Below are positions 37,425 through 47,375 of a stretch of 64,000 nucleotides of DNA, one piece after another. The notes below the pieces were generated by a model. The model saw only the letters and a program-made list of their open reading frames with translations, did no database searches and was not told the DNA's origin. A program made the translations under genes and the position numbers. Position 1 is the first letter of the stretch. Each line of letters starts with the position of its first letter. This DNA is from an uncultured Flavobacteriales bacterium (GTDB lineage Bacteria; Bacteroidota; Bacteroidia; Flavobacteriales_D; Parvicellaceae). The stretch spans positions 1-64,000 of the forward strand of contig CALSNM010000005.1 in the NCBI GenBank assembly GCA_943787725.1, read 5' to 3'.

Positions 37425-38098
37425 CTTTTATTTTGACCTATTTTACTCTTAATCTCTTTGGTTGTTAAACCGGAAAGTTCTTCTAAATCATATCCGCTTT
37501 CCAGTAAATCTGTAGCAGCAATTAGAATTTCCGTCGAATCAAAACTCCCGATTTTCTTGGCTGGAACGCCAGCAATGGCAATATTTGGTTCTAAAAATGA
37601 TTTATTAACGACTGCATTCGCTCCTATTACAATTCCATCAGCTAGAGTTATATCTCCATAAAATTTGACACCTGGACCGATATAACAGTTTTTACCTATG
37701 GTTGGAGCTTTAGCAGCATGACCCGCTTCTGTGGCAATGCTAACCCCAGTATGCAATCTACAATTAGCGCCGACCCTTGCTCCTACGCTAACCAAAAGAG
37801 TTCCATAATGGGCGATAGACAATCCAGGTCCGAACACATTAGGAGGAATTGTAAATCCTAGTCTAAATGACAATCTGCTTATTTTTCTATACAAAAAAGC
37901 TCTTCTGAGTTTGGAATAAAATCCTTTTTTACAATTTATGCTGTACTCCAATTTCCTTAATAACACTTGAAATCTCCTCACATGATCAGGAAACATAATC
38001 ATCACAACCCTTTCCTTGAAACTAGGATTTTTAGGATAACCTTTCGCAATTCTATCCGCTTCTAGATAATATTTATAATCGCTTTTAGACTTAATCAT
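37421..38098 (-). CDS. Serine-acetyltransferase-like left-handed beta-helix acyltransferase
   Basis: A 225-residue protein with a helical N-terminus and a hexapeptide beta-helix: VFGPGLSIAHYGTLLVSVGA, ANCRLHTGVSIATEAG with the catalytic His, APTIGKNCYIGPGVKFYGD, and IVIGANAVVNKSFLEPN ending in GVPAKKIG. The layout is that of CysE-like O-acetyltransferases found in capsule loci, more likely acting on a sugar than on serine here. It lies at the start of a possible transcript: 234 bp without a gene precede it, with a TAATTTTG -7-like element on the - strand at 38167-38174. Confidence 0.8.
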   Translation of the reverse strand: MIKSKSDYKYYLEADRIAKGYPKNPSFKERVVMIMFPDHVRRFQVLLRKLEYSINCKKGFYSKLRRAFLYRKISRLSFRLGFTIPPNVFGPGLSIAHYGTLLVSVGARVGANCRLHTGVSIATEAGHAAKAPTIGKNCYIGPGVKFYGDITLADGIVIGANAVVNKSFLEPNIAIAGVPAKKIGSFDSTEILIAATDLLESGYDLEELSGLTTKEIKSKIGQNKS

Positions 38099-38332
38099 AC
38101 TTAAAAATTTATAAAGAATCCTAATAATATTGTTTTACAAAAAATATTTATACCAAATTGTTATTTCAAAATTACCACTTTTATTATATATTTGATTATC
38201 AAGCTTCAAATTTTGAAGTCAGTATTGGTCTGATTAATGTCACGACCAAATTGAAAAAAAAACTCAATCATGAACATCCAACATTAATATTTACAAGAGC
38301 TTAAATTTCTTGGAATGAGAAAGTATTATTAA

Positions 38333-39475
38333 TCAACCTTTTTTTAAATCTACCAACTCTTTTAATAATGCATTCATTGGGTTGTCACCAAAAAATGAGT
38401 TGGCCACCGAAAAAGACTTGGCTCCCATCGTTTTCCATTCCTCTTTCTTCTTCCAGGCTTCGTCTAACATTCTTTCATAAGACCGATTCGTTGGAGCATC
38501 CGCAACAAACCCTATAGAATCATCTTTAATAATTTCGGCATTACCACCAACATCAGTTACCACAGCTGTTCTTCCGCACAACATTGCTTCAATTAAAGCT
38601 ATTGGTAATCCTTCTTTAAAAGATGGCATCAATAAAATATGGCTAGATTTCCATATATCGCCCCTTACATCGTTAACATAACCCCTTAAAAACACCTTTT
38701 CAGTCAGGTTATACATAGCTATCAGCTCATGAATTAATTGCTCATCAGGACCTTTACCATAAATATTTAACACCCAATTTCTATTTTGCCATTTTTCACT
38801 ACTTAGAATTTGAAGTAAATAGGCTTGACCTTTAATACCAACTTGTAGAGAACCAACCACAGCAAAATTAATTAACTCCGATTCTGGATAGGGCATAATT
38901 CCCTTATGATCCATGTTAATAGGATTTTTTACAATTATTGCATTTGGCAACTTAACAGCAATTTGTCTTTCTATCTGTTCTATTAATCGGTTCGAAACGA
39001 AATAGACTACTCGTGCCTTCGTTAATACTTTTCTAATTTTTGAAATTTTATTAAATGGTACCGTATGATAATCTAAATTAGAATGAACAACAATAAAGTA
39101 TGGAGTTTGAATATTTTCAAGAAAAGACAGAATGGGTTGTATTTCTAACTCGCAAAGAGCACCTAAACTAATGAGCAATGCATCTTGATCATATTTCTTA
39201 ACAAATTGAGACAATTGTTTTTCTGCCCTTACCAATTGGTTCAGTTTTGCGTTTATTTTTTCTTTTAAACTAACTCCTTGTATTCTATTTCTTAGATGAA
39301 TACTAATCCCCTTGTCTTTTAATAGCTTAACTTTTTCGGGTAACATTCCCCAGTCATATATAGAAACAGAAACCTGGTGTCCATGATCGATTGCTAACTC
39401 ACTTAGAGCACACCATAGTTCCTCACTTCCGCCCCAAGCAGCACCTCCCATTGATGAAATTAGTCCAATTTTCAT
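38333..39475 (-). CDS. Glycosyltransferase family 4
   Basis: A 380-residue GT-B enzyme with ISSMGGAAWGGSEELWCALS (sugar acceptor loop), FAVVGSLQVGIKGQAYLLQI, WVLNIYGKGPDEQLIHELI, VFLRGYVNDVRGDIW, and HILLMPSFKEGLPIALIEAM (the E-x7-E motif), then GRTAVVTDVGGNAEII. All typical of GT4. It presumably adds one residue to the glycan repeat. It is separated by 85 bp from the next upstream transferase and by 234 bp from the acetyltransferase downstream. Confidence 0.85.
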   Translation of the reverse strand: MKIGLISSMGGAAWGGSEELWCALSELAIDHGHQVSVSIYDWGMLPEKVKLLKDKGISIHLRNRIQGVSLKEKINAKLNQLVRAEKQLSQFVKKYDQDALLISLGALCELEIQPILSFLENIQTPYFIVVHSNLDYHTVPFNKISKIRKVLTKARVVYFVSNRLIEQIERQIAVKLPNAIIVKNPINMDHKGIMPYPESELINFAVVGSLQVGIKGQAYLLQILSSEKWQNRNWVLNIYGKGPDEQLIHELIAMYNLTEKVFLRGYVNDVRGDIWKSSHILLMPSFKEGLPIALIEAMLCGRTAVVTDVGGNAEIIKDDSIGFVADAPTNRSYERMLDEAWKKKEEWKTMGAKSFSVANSFFGDNPMNALLKELVDLKKG

Positions 39476-39560
39476 TATTCGTTAATATTAAATGGGAATC
39501 TTGTCAAACTATTTATCTTCATTACTATTTAACTTACAACTTTTAATGAATTCGAAAATC

Positions 39561-40685
39561 TCATTGTAAAACGGTACGATACTGTTTTTTAAATGATTTT
39601 TTAGTTAAATTTTCTAAAGCAAAATTACGCAATTCTTTTTTCCTCTGTGGTGACAGTTTTTCTAGCGTAATTATCGAATCATCACTTAAAACAGATCCAA
39701 GGTTTTCATTTACTACCATTTCTGTATAATCTCCTATTCCTGGAGAAATCAAAACATTCAGACCTGAAGCTAAATATTCTGCAAACTTCGTTGGCGATGC
39801 CACTTGATTTGTTACCGATTTCTCTCTATGCAATATCCCGTAATCACAGACACTTAATACATCAAATACCTCTTCTGGTTTCACCCAATCGATTGCAATT
39901 TTGCTTGTATTATTCTCATAAAAAATTAAGTTTTCAACTGCTTCTTTTTTAGCTAAAAAAATAATCTTCACATTATCATTTTCAGCAAGTATTCTATTCA
40001 ACCAATCATTCAACAATGCAAATGATTGCCAACCCTCTGAAGAACCAGAATAAACCAATACAATATCATTCTCTCCAAAACCGTATTTTTTCCTTACATC
40101 AAAAGAGTTGGTAGTTTTTTCAGTAAATGACTCAGCTAAAGTGCAAGGAATTATCACTTCTTTTCCTTTTTGATAATCATATTCATTTTCCCAGTATTGA
40201 ACAAGTTGCCTTGAAACAGAAATTCTATAATCACTGTCATTAATAGCTTTTATTTCAAGCGTTTCAATTTGATTATTAATTTTTTGATCCCCGGTAACAT
40301 TATACTCTTTCTCCTCTTCTTTCTGAGCTCCTCTAGCATCGAAAACAACATTTTGCACTAGATGAAACTTTCTTAGTAAGAGTCCCATATTACTTGTGAA
40401 AATCCCTCTGCAAAATATTTTTTTTGATGAAACAAACAACAATATTAAAGCCAAAAAAGGAATGTATAATTTCCACCTATGCAAATGTGCGGGAAGCATG
40501 GGAAACACAAGCACTCTAGAATATTTCTTTCTTAGAATAGTCTTCTGCTGTAAGAGAAAGGGATAGGGAACAAATGCAATTAATCGAACTTTTTTATTCG
40601 ACAATTCAGATAGGTATTCACAAACCTCTATTACCTGGCTTTGATAAACACCTGAATACATATCTCCAAAGGTTAAGTATACCAT
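39561..40685 (-). CDS. Glycosyltransferase (GT4-like, GT-B fold)
   Basis: A 374-residue protein beginning MVYLTFGDMYSGVYQSQVIE. A hydrophobic segment near residues 65-85 could associate with the membrane. The C-terminal nucleotide-binding half shows IVLVYSGSSEGWQSFALL, KIIFLAKKEA, VFDVLSVCDYGILHREKS and SPTKFAEYLASGLNVLIS, the GT4-type donor site in a diverged form. It starts 1 bp from the wecB stop, so it is co-expressed with the ManNAc-forming epimerase. Donor and linkage unknown. Confidence 0.75.
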   Translation of the reverse strand: MVYLTFGDMYSGVYQSQVIEVCEYLSELSNKKVRLIAFVPYPFLLQQKTILRKKYSRVLVFPMLPAHLHRWKLYIPFLALILLFVSSKKIFCRGIFTSNMGLLLRKFHLVQNVVFDARGAQKEEEKEYNVTGDQKINNQIETLEIKAINDSDYRISVSRQLVQYWENEYDYQKGKEVIIPCTLAESFTEKTTNSFDVRKKYGFGENDIVLVYSGSSEGWQSFALLNDWLNRILAENDNVKIIFLAKKEAVENLIFYENNTSKIAIDWVKPEEVFDVLSVCDYGILHREKSVTNQVASPTKFAEYLASGLNVLISPGIGDYTEMVVNENLGSVLSDDSIITLEKLSPQRKKELRNFALENLTKKSFKKQYRTVLQ

Positions 40686-41774
40686 TTACTCGCTTATCAG
40701 AGCGTCAATAATCCGATTTGTTGCTTTTCCATCCCATAACTCTGGAACCTCACCTTTTTTATAAACTCCAGACTCAATTAACCCAATTAATTTCTGCAAC
40801 TCATCAATATCAAAAGTGATTAGTGTATTAGAACCTTTATCAACCGTTATCGGTCTTTCTGTATTAGGACGAAGTGTTATACATGGAACTTGTCTATAAG
40901 TTGATTCCTCTTGAATCCCTCCAGAATCCGTTATGATAAATTTACAATTTTTAACCAACTGTTGGAATTCAAAATAACCAATAGGTCCAGACATAATTAA
41001 TCTACTATTATCAGTAAGCTGACTCAACAAATTCAACTCCTCCAACTTGTAGCTAGTTCTTGGGTGAATAGGAAAAAAAACTTTGTATTTTACTGTCAAT
41101 TCATCAATCAATGTTATCAACTTTAATAACTCCGATTCATTATCAACAGTAGCTGGACGGTGCATTGTCATCAGAACAAACTTCTGCTCTTCCAAACTCA
41201 TTTCTTCCATAATGGAAGATTGATCAATCTGTTTTTCAAAAGCAACCATTGTATCTATCATCGTATTCCCAACAAAAAAAGTTTTTCCCTTTTTGTCTTC
41301 ATTTTTTAGATGTTTGAGACCACTTTCTTCCGTTACAAAGTAGTAATCGGTTATTTCATCTGTTAATATTCGATTTATCTCTTCAGGCATGCTTCTATCA
41401 AATGAGCGCAACCCACTTTCAATATGGCCCAATTTTATCCCAAACTTATTTGCCGTTATTGCCGCAGCCAATGTTGAATTAACATCTCCAGGAACCAAGA
41501 TCAAATCTGGGGAGAATGTATTTAAAATTAAATTCTCAAGACCCAGCATTATATTAGCCATTTGTGTATTAGGCGTTCCTGCTCCAATATTTAAGAAATA
41601 GTCAGGACGTAACTCAAACTGATCAAAAAACACATTAGCCATCTTATCATCATAATGTTGTCCTGTATGAACAATTTTGACCTCAAGATTTTCATATTGA
41701 CTTGCAACTTTTTTAAATTGAGTTACCTTAATAAAATTAGGCCTTGTTCCTACGACTATAAGTATTTTTTTCAT
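40686..41774 (-). CDS. wecB: UDP-N-acetylglucosamine 2-epimerase (non-hydrolysing)
   Basis: A 362-residue cytoplasmic enzyme converting UDP-GlcNAc to UDP-ManNAc. It opens ILIVVGTRPNFIKVTQF and shows the family motifs HTGQHYDDKM, LVPGDVNSTLAAA, GHIESGLRSFDRSMPEEINR, TMHRPATVDN, ISDSGG-like TDSGGIQEESTY and RPNTERPITV. Length is normal for WecB. No UDP-ManNAc dehydrogenase (wecC) is in the window, so ManNAc may be used directly or oxidised by an enzyme encoded elsewhere. It lies between two glycosyltransferase genes with 1 and 5 bp gaps. Confidence 0.9.
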   Translation of the reverse strand: MKKILIVVGTRPNFIKVTQFKKVASQYENLEVKIVHTGQHYDDKMANVFFDQFELRPDYFLNIGAGTPNTQMANIMLGLENLILNTFSPDLILVPGDVNSTLAAAITANKFGIKLGHIESGLRSFDRSMPEEINRILTDEITDYYFVTEESGLKHLKNEDKKGKTFFVGNTMIDTMVAFEKQIDQSSIMEEMSLEEQKFVLMTMHRPATVDNESELLKLITLIDELTVKYKVFFPIHPRTSYKLEELNLLSQLTDNSRLIMSGPIGYFEFQQLVKNCKFIITDSGGIQEESTYRQVPCITLRPNTERPITVDKGSNTLITFDIDELQKLIGLIESGVYKKGEVPELWDGKATNRIIDALISE

Positions 41775-41779
41775 TTCAA

Positions 41780-42706
41780 TTATTTTAACCCACTCTTTAT
41801 TTTTTCTGCGCCACTAAAACCTAATATTTTAAATAGCAGACAATATATTTTTGAATTCCCAAATTGAGTGGAAGGTAAAAACTTTTTTGGAAACTTTGTT
41901 TTTATATATTTTATTGAAAAATCCTTATTATACAGATAAAACTCTCTCACTTTAGGAAATAACAACTGATAATATTTTTCAACGTTTACATTTTCTTTTT
42001 CCATAAAATCAATAATTCGAAGTCTTAAGTCAAGATACCTAATAAAATTCCCTTCCATGTTTGATTGTTTTGTAATCTGACCAAAAGAGCGCTCCTGAAT
42101 TATAGTGTTAAATTCATCATCAAACACCACATTTGGATATTTTACAAGTAAGCGAAACATTAAATCAGTTTCCTGAGAACTATACAGATCCTCACTCCAT
42201 CCTCCTATCTCTTTCAATTTGGCAGCATTCCATAAATTTGAACAGGTATTACCAAGTTTACCAATAAAAAGAGAATGAAAAATATTTTCTTGTTCGGGAG
42301 AAACCTCAACTATACTTCCATCTATTCCCTTGTATTTAGAAGCCCCTGAGACAAATGGGAAATCTTCACGTTCATCTAACAAAGTAACCTGAACCTCAAT
42401 TTTATTTCTCAAAAGAAGATCATCTGCATCTAAAAATTGGAAATATTCTCCATCAGCCAATGAAATACCTTTATTTCTTGCAGCACAAGCTCCTTTTTTC
42501 AATTCTCTATCAATAATAATATCAGGATTTCTATCTTTCCAATGGTTTAGCTTAAGCCAAGTTTTGTCAGTAGAGTTATTATCAATACATATCACTTCCA
42601 AGTTCGTATAAACCTGTTTAAATACAGACTCAAGGCAATCATCTAGATAACCTTCTACATTATAGCAAGGAATAACAACACTAACCAATGGCACTTTATT
42701 TCCCAC
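41780..42706 (-). CDS. Glycosyltransferase family 2
   Basis: A 308-residue GT-A protein: PLVSVVIPCYNVEGYLDDCL, EVICIDNNSTDKTWLKL, KKGACAARNKGISLADGEYF, QFLDADDLLLRNK (DXD), and LYSSQETDLMFRLLVKY with the catalytic acidic pair. The C-terminus lacks clear membrane helices. It overlaps the GT4 gene upstream by 11 bp. It should transfer one sugar of the repeat unit. Confidence 0.85.
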   Translation of the reverse strand: MGNKVPLVSVVIPCYNVEGYLDDCLESVFKQVYTNLEVICIDNNSTDKTWLKLNHWKDRNPDIIIDRELKKGACAARNKGISLADGEYFQFLDADDLLLRNKIEVQVTLLDEREDFPFVSGASKYKGIDGSIVEVSPEQENIFHSLFIGKLGNTCSNLWNAAKLKEIGGWSEDLYSSQETDLMFRLLVKYPNVVFDDEFNTIIQERSFGQITKQSNMEGNFIRYLDLRLRIIDFMEKENVNVEKYYQLLFPKVREFYLYNKDFSIKYIKTKFPKKFLPSTQFGNSKIYCLLFKILGFSGAEKIKSGLK

Positions 42707-43904
42707 GTCCGTTTAATAAAATTTCAGCAAAGTTCTTATAATTCACTTCTGCATTGAAGTTATTCTCCCAAAACCCCCTCACATTATTACGAAAAACTTC
42801 ATCTTTCATTTTTCCTCTGTTTTCTTCGAGTATCGTCCTAACTTCTGCGGGAGTATATTCTTCATTAATTAACCACCCAGTATTTTCACATACAATTTCG
42901 GAAGTTCCTCCAACATTTGTAGCCATTACAGGTATTCCAAAACTGATTGCCTCCATAATGGAAACAGGTATCCCTTCAGTCTCTGACAAATTTATAAATA
43001 AATCGATAGGTTTGGACTTGTAATGTTTTAAGACATCCTTATTTGCAACTCGTCCTTTAAAGGTGCAGATTATATTCTCAGGCAAACTTTTCGATTTCTT
43101 TTTTATCTCTTCTAATAAAGGTCCATCACCAAAATGAACCCAATCAACCCTACCTTTTACTTCTCTCAATATTTCTATAATAGACCCCACTCTTTTTAGA
43201 GGAATAACGTTAGAACAAGACACCACGTTCAACCTCTCTGAATTTGGCATTGGGGATTTGCCATTATCTACGGTTCCCAGATAAGCTGTTTTTACTTTAT
43301 GTTCATAATCGGGATATTTCCCTTGTAAGTAGCTCTGACCTTTTTTAGAGACCACAAAAACTGTTTCTACTTTTTTTAATTGTAATTCACGAAAGTGAAT
43401 AAAATTATGGTTCCCTCTTTCTTCATACAAATCAAACCCATGAGCTCTTGAATAAAAGCTAATTTTACTTTTAAAATTTATAAAAGTTAAACAAGTTGCC
43501 CATAAGTCGAACCAAAAGGTGTAATGCACCGCATTTAACAATCCTTCTCTTTTTAAAAAATCTTTTAATCTCTTAGAACGTCCAAAAAAAGAAAGTATAT
43601 AATGTAATTTATCCATACTCCCTCCATGTGGTATTCTCCCACTTTTCTTATCATGAAAAAACACTCTTAAAACAGCACTTAAATTGGATAATAAAACACC
43701 TACATGTCCTTGGTTATAATCAAAACCATCAAACAAATAATGTACCCTGACATTTATCGGCACTTCTCTAATTCCTTCAACTACATTCATTGGGAAAATA
43801 TGAACTTCATCAAACTCTGAAGCTAACACATCAATTTCATTTTCTAGAAATGTTTCTTCCTTCCCAAAGGGGAATTTCATAGTATACAAGCAAAGCTTTT
43901 TCAT
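42696..43904 (-). CDS. Glycosyltransferase family 4
   Basis: A 402-residue GT-B enzyme. The N-terminal acceptor half includes FPFGKEETFLENEIDVLASE; the donor half shows LNVVSCSNVIPLKRVGSIIE, VDWVHFGDGPLLEEIKKKSK, CTFKGRVANKDVLKHY, and IDLFINLSETEGIPVSIMEA (E-x7-E), then GIPVMATNVGGTSEIV. This is a clear GT4 pattern of the WbnK/TuaC-like type. Both ends overlap neighbouring genes (4 and 11 bp), so it is in a tightly coupled transcript. Confidence 0.85.
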   Translation of the reverse strand: MKKLCLYTMKFPFGKEETFLENEIDVLASEFDEVHIFPMNVVEGIREVPINVRVHYLFDGFDYNQGHVGVLLSNLSAVLRVFFHDKKSGRIPHGGSMDKLHYILSFFGRSKRLKDFLKREGLLNAVHYTFWFDLWATCLTFINFKSKISFYSRAHGFDLYEERGNHNFIHFRELQLKKVETVFVVSKKGQSYLQGKYPDYEHKVKTAYLGTVDNGKSPMPNSERLNVVSCSNVIPLKRVGSIIEILREVKGRVDWVHFGDGPLLEEIKKKSKSLPENIICTFKGRVANKDVLKHYKSKPIDLFINLSETEGIPVSIMEAISFGIPVMATNVGGTSEIVCENTGWLINEEYTPAEVRTILEENRGKMKDEVFRNNVRGFWENNFNAEVNYKNFAEILLNGRGK

Positions 43905-44929
43905 TCAGCAATAAATTTCATCCAGTCTTCACTACTCTTTTTAGAAATGATGGAAGAAAAAACAGAAAAAGAGCTATTCCCTTGATAAAACAACTCACTA
44001 CATTCTGCTAACAACCACATATCTTCAATACTCTCTTCAAACATTTTCCGCAATACGTCAGCTTTAGAATTATCATTATAAGCCCATCTATGCAATCCTT
44101 TTTCTTCTGCCTCTTTCGGCATTAATTTAAGATTTAAGGCAAGTTTCTCTCCGAACTGATCTTTAAATTGTTTCTCAATTTCCTTATTATCGGTAGCCAA
44201 AAATATTTGTTTACCATTACCAACTTCCACCTCACACCTTTTAAGCAATGCTTCAAGCGTTTTTGTAGGTTTTTTATCGGTATAACGCACATGTACACCA
44301 ACACAGTTTTCAATCAAGCCTAAATGTTTTGCCTTTATGGAAACCTTCTTTTGCAAAGCGCTTTTAAGACGAATTTTATTTAGTAAAATATCACGATTTG
44401 GTTCTGGAGAAAAATCTGCAAAAATTACGACATCTTCTTCCTTATCCTTTTTCATGTTCGACCCAAGGGAGAAAGATTCCGAATCAAAAACTCCCTTCAA
44501 TTTCTGCTTTTCTGATAAACTTTTGCCTTTTAAACTAGGATACCAATATCCAAATAATTTTTCACCATAATTTAAGTTCGTTAAGGTTGCAGCTTTATGA
44601 AGCATCTTATCCATCAAAGTTACTTGAATCATTCTATTGACATGAATATAAAAATCGTATATTGATGCTTTTAAGTTAGAACCATATAACTTTGGATAAA
44701 CAGAACCTCCTTCTTCAATATCATGAATCTTAAATTGAGTAATTGACGAATCAATTTCAAAATAATCATAAAAAGGATTTACTCCTTTTTTATCGAATTG
44801 ACCATCGGACCAATCTATGTATATTTTTCGATTATTTAAATCTGCGTATTGAATTGCTCTGGAAAGCGTGTACATTCTATTCCCTAACCCGGCACATCCC
44901 TTTACTATTAAATATCTCTCTTTACTCAT
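43901..44929 (-). CDS. Fucosyltransferase-like protein (GT-B, GT11/GT23-like)
   Basis: A 342-residue protein starting with VKGCAGLGNRMYTLSRAIQY, a GLGNxM start motif used by fucosyltransferases, and carrying NCVGVHVRYTDKK (the H-x-R that binds GDP-fucose), IFLATDNKEIEKQF and DMWLLAECSELFYQGNSSFS. These are the peptide landmarks of the alpha-1,2/1,6 and O-fucosyltransferase superfamily, including NodZ. A GDP-fucose donor is the family expectation, but no fucose synthesis genes (gmd, fcl) are in the window. It overlaps the genes on both sides by 4 bp. Confidence 0.65.
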   Translation of the reverse strand: MSKERYLIVKGCAGLGNRMYTLSRAIQYADLNNRKIYIDWSDGQFDKKGVNPFYDYFEIDSSITQFKIHDIEEGGSVYPKLYGSNLKASIYDFYIHVNRMIQVTLMDKMLHKAATLTNLNYGEKLFGYWYPSLKGKSLSEKQKLKGVFDSESFSLGSNMKKDKEEDVVIFADFSPEPNRDILLNKIRLKSALQKKVSIKAKHLGLIENCVGVHVRYTDKKPTKTLEALLKRCEVEVGNGKQIFLATDNKEIEKQFKDQFGEKLALNLKLMPKEAEEKGLHRWAYNDNSKADVLRKMFEESIEDMWLLAECSELFYQGNSSFSVFSSIISKKSSEDWMKFIAE

Positions 44930-46035
44930 AAGTGACCTAATATCCTTCTAGCCTGTGCCTCTGGAGAATAATGTTTTTTCATCCATTCCGCACCTGCTCT
45001 GCCTATTTTTTCTGCCTCAACTTCTGATAAGTTTTTCAATATTTTATTGAATTTCTCAAAATCAAAGCCTTTAATTCCGATATAAGTTTCTCCCTCAACA
45101 GGTTGAACCGGAAGTTTAAAACTCCAAAAATCACAATCCATAAAAATTGGACAGCAATTAGCATAAAAAGATTCCCATAATCTGAAGCTATCATACTGAT
45201 ATATGAACTGAGCAGGAGAAAAATCTTTATCTCGCATTTTCAGATACCGACTGTACCAGGCATAAAACTTACGTTGTACCTTCTCAACGGAATTATATGG
45301 CTTGTAAACTAGTGGTCTGTAATCATAATAGCCTCCTACCGACATTAGGAACAAGCTCTCATTAATCAATTTATAATATTCGGGATTATGCCTTTTTACA
45401 GAGTATTTCCAATAGAAATGATCAATATTCGTTAAATCCAGCTTATTCTTGTCAACCGGCTGAGTTAACCTCAGCGAAAGTTTATAACTCACCCCTTTAT
45501 CTTCCATCCCTTCCAAAACTATTTTTCGTAGGTTATGAGGAACTCTATAATTATAGGTAATGTCTTTATGCTTAATTTCTCCTCTACTGCTATCAATAGC
45601 ATCAATAATTCTGTTTGTTAATCCAATAGCCCAAGGCTTTACATTTTCGGGATATTTTTTTTTTGTAAATAGATTTCCTGAACAAATAACATCAAAAATT
45701 TTGTAGTGATTATCACCATCCCAAATTGGAGAAATAAAGTCATTACGATCTATTAGGATATGTTTCTTAGTTTTATCAAAATTTGGATATCCCGATCTAA
45801 ATAAAAGATGATTAAATGAAGTTACATAGCGATAATCATAGATAGCAATATCAAAATCCTCTTCTAATGCCTCCGGAATCAGGTATCGTTTTTCATCTGG
45901 CAAATACCAGTAATCGCTGTTTCCAATCACCTTATGCCCTAATGCCTCAAACCCTTCCGCAACAGCTATCATCTCATGGAAATAATGATCATTTCCAAAA
46001 GGATATACGGGTGTAATGAAAAACTTTACTATCAT
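44926..46035 (-). CDS. Exostosin-like glycosyltransferase
   Basis: A 369-residue cytoplasmic protein. It starts MIVKFFITPVYPFGNDHYFH with EGFEALGHKVIGNSDYWYLP, and near the end has FRLWESFYANCCPIFMDCDF, a region resembling the C-terminal motif of exostosin-like transferases in which a Glu precedes the donor site (RLWEALAAGCIPV in typical members). The last residues, SPEAQARRILGHL, look like the common C-terminal helix of GT4-like enzymes. It is probably a GT-B glycosyltransferase of unknown specificity. About 65 bp separate it from the gene upstream. Confidence 0.55.
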   Translation of the reverse strand: MIVKFFITPVYPFGNDHYFHEMIAVAEGFEALGHKVIGNSDYWYLPDEKRYLIPEALEEDFDIAIYDYRYVTSFNHLLFRSGYPNFDKTKKHILIDRNDFISPIWDGDNHYKIFDVICSGNLFTKKKYPENVKPWAIGLTNRIIDAIDSSRGEIKHKDITYNYRVPHNLRKIVLEGMEDKGVSYKLSLRLTQPVDKNKLDLTNIDHFYWKYSVKRHNPEYYKLINESLFLMSVGGYYDYRPLVYKPYNSVEKVQRKFYAWYSRYLKMRDKDFSPAQFIYQYDSFRLWESFYANCCPIFMDCDFWSFKLPVQPVEGETYIGIKGFDFEKFNKILKNLSEVEAEKIGRAGAEWMKKHYSPEAQARRILGHL

Positions 46036-46100
46036 TTAATCGTTAAATTAAATTTCTAAATGCTATTAACACAAAAATAGAGAATAAAACCTTCTCGAAT

Positions 46101-47375
46101 CTACGGCTTCAATATTTCTTTTAACTTCTTAACTTCCTCTCTAAATTCATGCTTTGAAACATCGTAAGATTGGGTTGGAATCTCATTTTTTAAGAGCTGA
46201 TTATATAACTGATCAAAATCAGTATCATCAGAATAAGAATCAATCCAAATACCTAATTTTTTATTTTCTAAAAATTGTTGCACAGTACCTGACGGACCAA
46301 AATAAAGGATTGGCTTGCGATAAAGCAGTAATTCATAGAATTTGGAACTTAAAAAATTCTCCCATCCCTCTTCAGATTTCGGTCTTAACTGCAAGATATA
46401 AGTACTATCAGAAAACACTTTACTTAATTCCAAAGGCGTTACAATGTTTTCGTATACGAAGCAATCAGAAACATCAGAGTCTTCGATAATATTTTCATAC
46501 CCTCCATTAAAGCAAAACAATCTAACTCTTGGGACCAATCCCTTCATTTTTAAAAACCGTAAAAATTCCGTTAGCTTATACACCTCTTTTTCCATCCCTA
46601 CATAGAGCGTTCCTGCATAAACCATTTCTACAGAATCAGAATTAATCAATTTCTGTTTTTTAAAAATTTCAGGACTAAAATCTTCTAGATCATATGCATG
46701 TTTAATATGATGAACTTTCCCAACAAGATTGTATCTGCTATTAATATCTTCTAAAATATACGATGCACAAGTTAATATGTTATCAGCTCTTTTATAAGTT
46801 AATTCTTCTTTAGATGACTCCGCTTTCAACTGAGAATTGGAAAGCAAATTTTTAACTCCGCCTGTCCAGTTGTCTCGAATATCAACAATGAATTTCACCT
46901 TAGAAAATTTATTTTTCAATTTCACAACTTCAAACGGAATAGTAAAAGGACCACCTGTTACAATTACCGTTGAAAACCCATGTTCCTGAATTAGTTCAGC
47001 TGTTTTATTTTTTACCTCAACAGCGTATTCTCTGCCTGGATCAGAATAATTTCCTGAATATTTTTTTTTCTTATATTTCTCCAATGCTATACTTAGTTTC
47101 CACTTTATTTTTTGAACAATATTCTTTGGAAGAGTGCGAAGATGGTATGGTTTAACAAATTCTTTTCTTATACGATAAATCTTTTCATTGAATTCTTCCA
47201 CATCCTTATTCCATGGACCTAGCTTACCATTATCCTGGTTAAAAGTCAAACATAATACATGCGTATCAACCCCATCTCTATTAAGATATTTGGCAAATTT
47301 TGCCCACCTTCTTCCTCCTACTTTTGGATAAGGAGGAAAATAAAAAGAAACTATTAAAACCTTAATATTATCCAT
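46101..47375 (-). CDS. Glycosyltransferase, GT4-like (full-length paralogue of the fragment upstream)
   Basis: A 424-residue GT-B protein: IKVLIVSFYFPPYPKVGGRR (acceptor loop), VIVTGGPFTIPFEVVKLKNK, KFIVDIRDNWTGG, then VEMVYAGTLYVGMEKEVYKL, TYILQLRPKSEEGWENFLSS and KFYELLLYRKPILYFGPSG. The arrangement matches GT4 enzymes of the WbpH/CapM-like sort. Its first 140 residues match, with about one third to half identity by eye, the truncated gene immediately upstream (47376-47807), and the two genes touch, which points to tandem duplication. Confidence 0.75.
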   Translation of the reverse strand: MDNIKVLIVSFYFPPYPKVGGRRWAKFAKYLNRDGVDTHVLCLTFNQDNGKLGPWNKDVEEFNEKIYRIRKEFVKPYHLRTLPKNIVQKIKWKLSIALEKYKKKKYSGNYSDPGREYAVEVKNKTAELIQEHGFSTVIVTGGPFTIPFEVVKLKNKFSKVKFIVDIRDNWTGGVKNLLSNSQLKAESSKEELTYKRADNILTCASYILEDINSRYNLVGKVHHIKHAYDLEDFSPEIFKKQKLINSDSVEMVYAGTLYVGMEKEVYKLTEFLRFLKMKGLVPRVRLFCFNGGYENIIEDSDVSDCFVYENIVTPLELSKVFSDSTYILQLRPKSEEGWENFLSSKFYELLLYRKPILYFGPSGTVQQFLENKKLGIWIDSYSDDTDFDQLYNQLLKNEIPTQSYDVSKHEFREEVKKLKEILKP

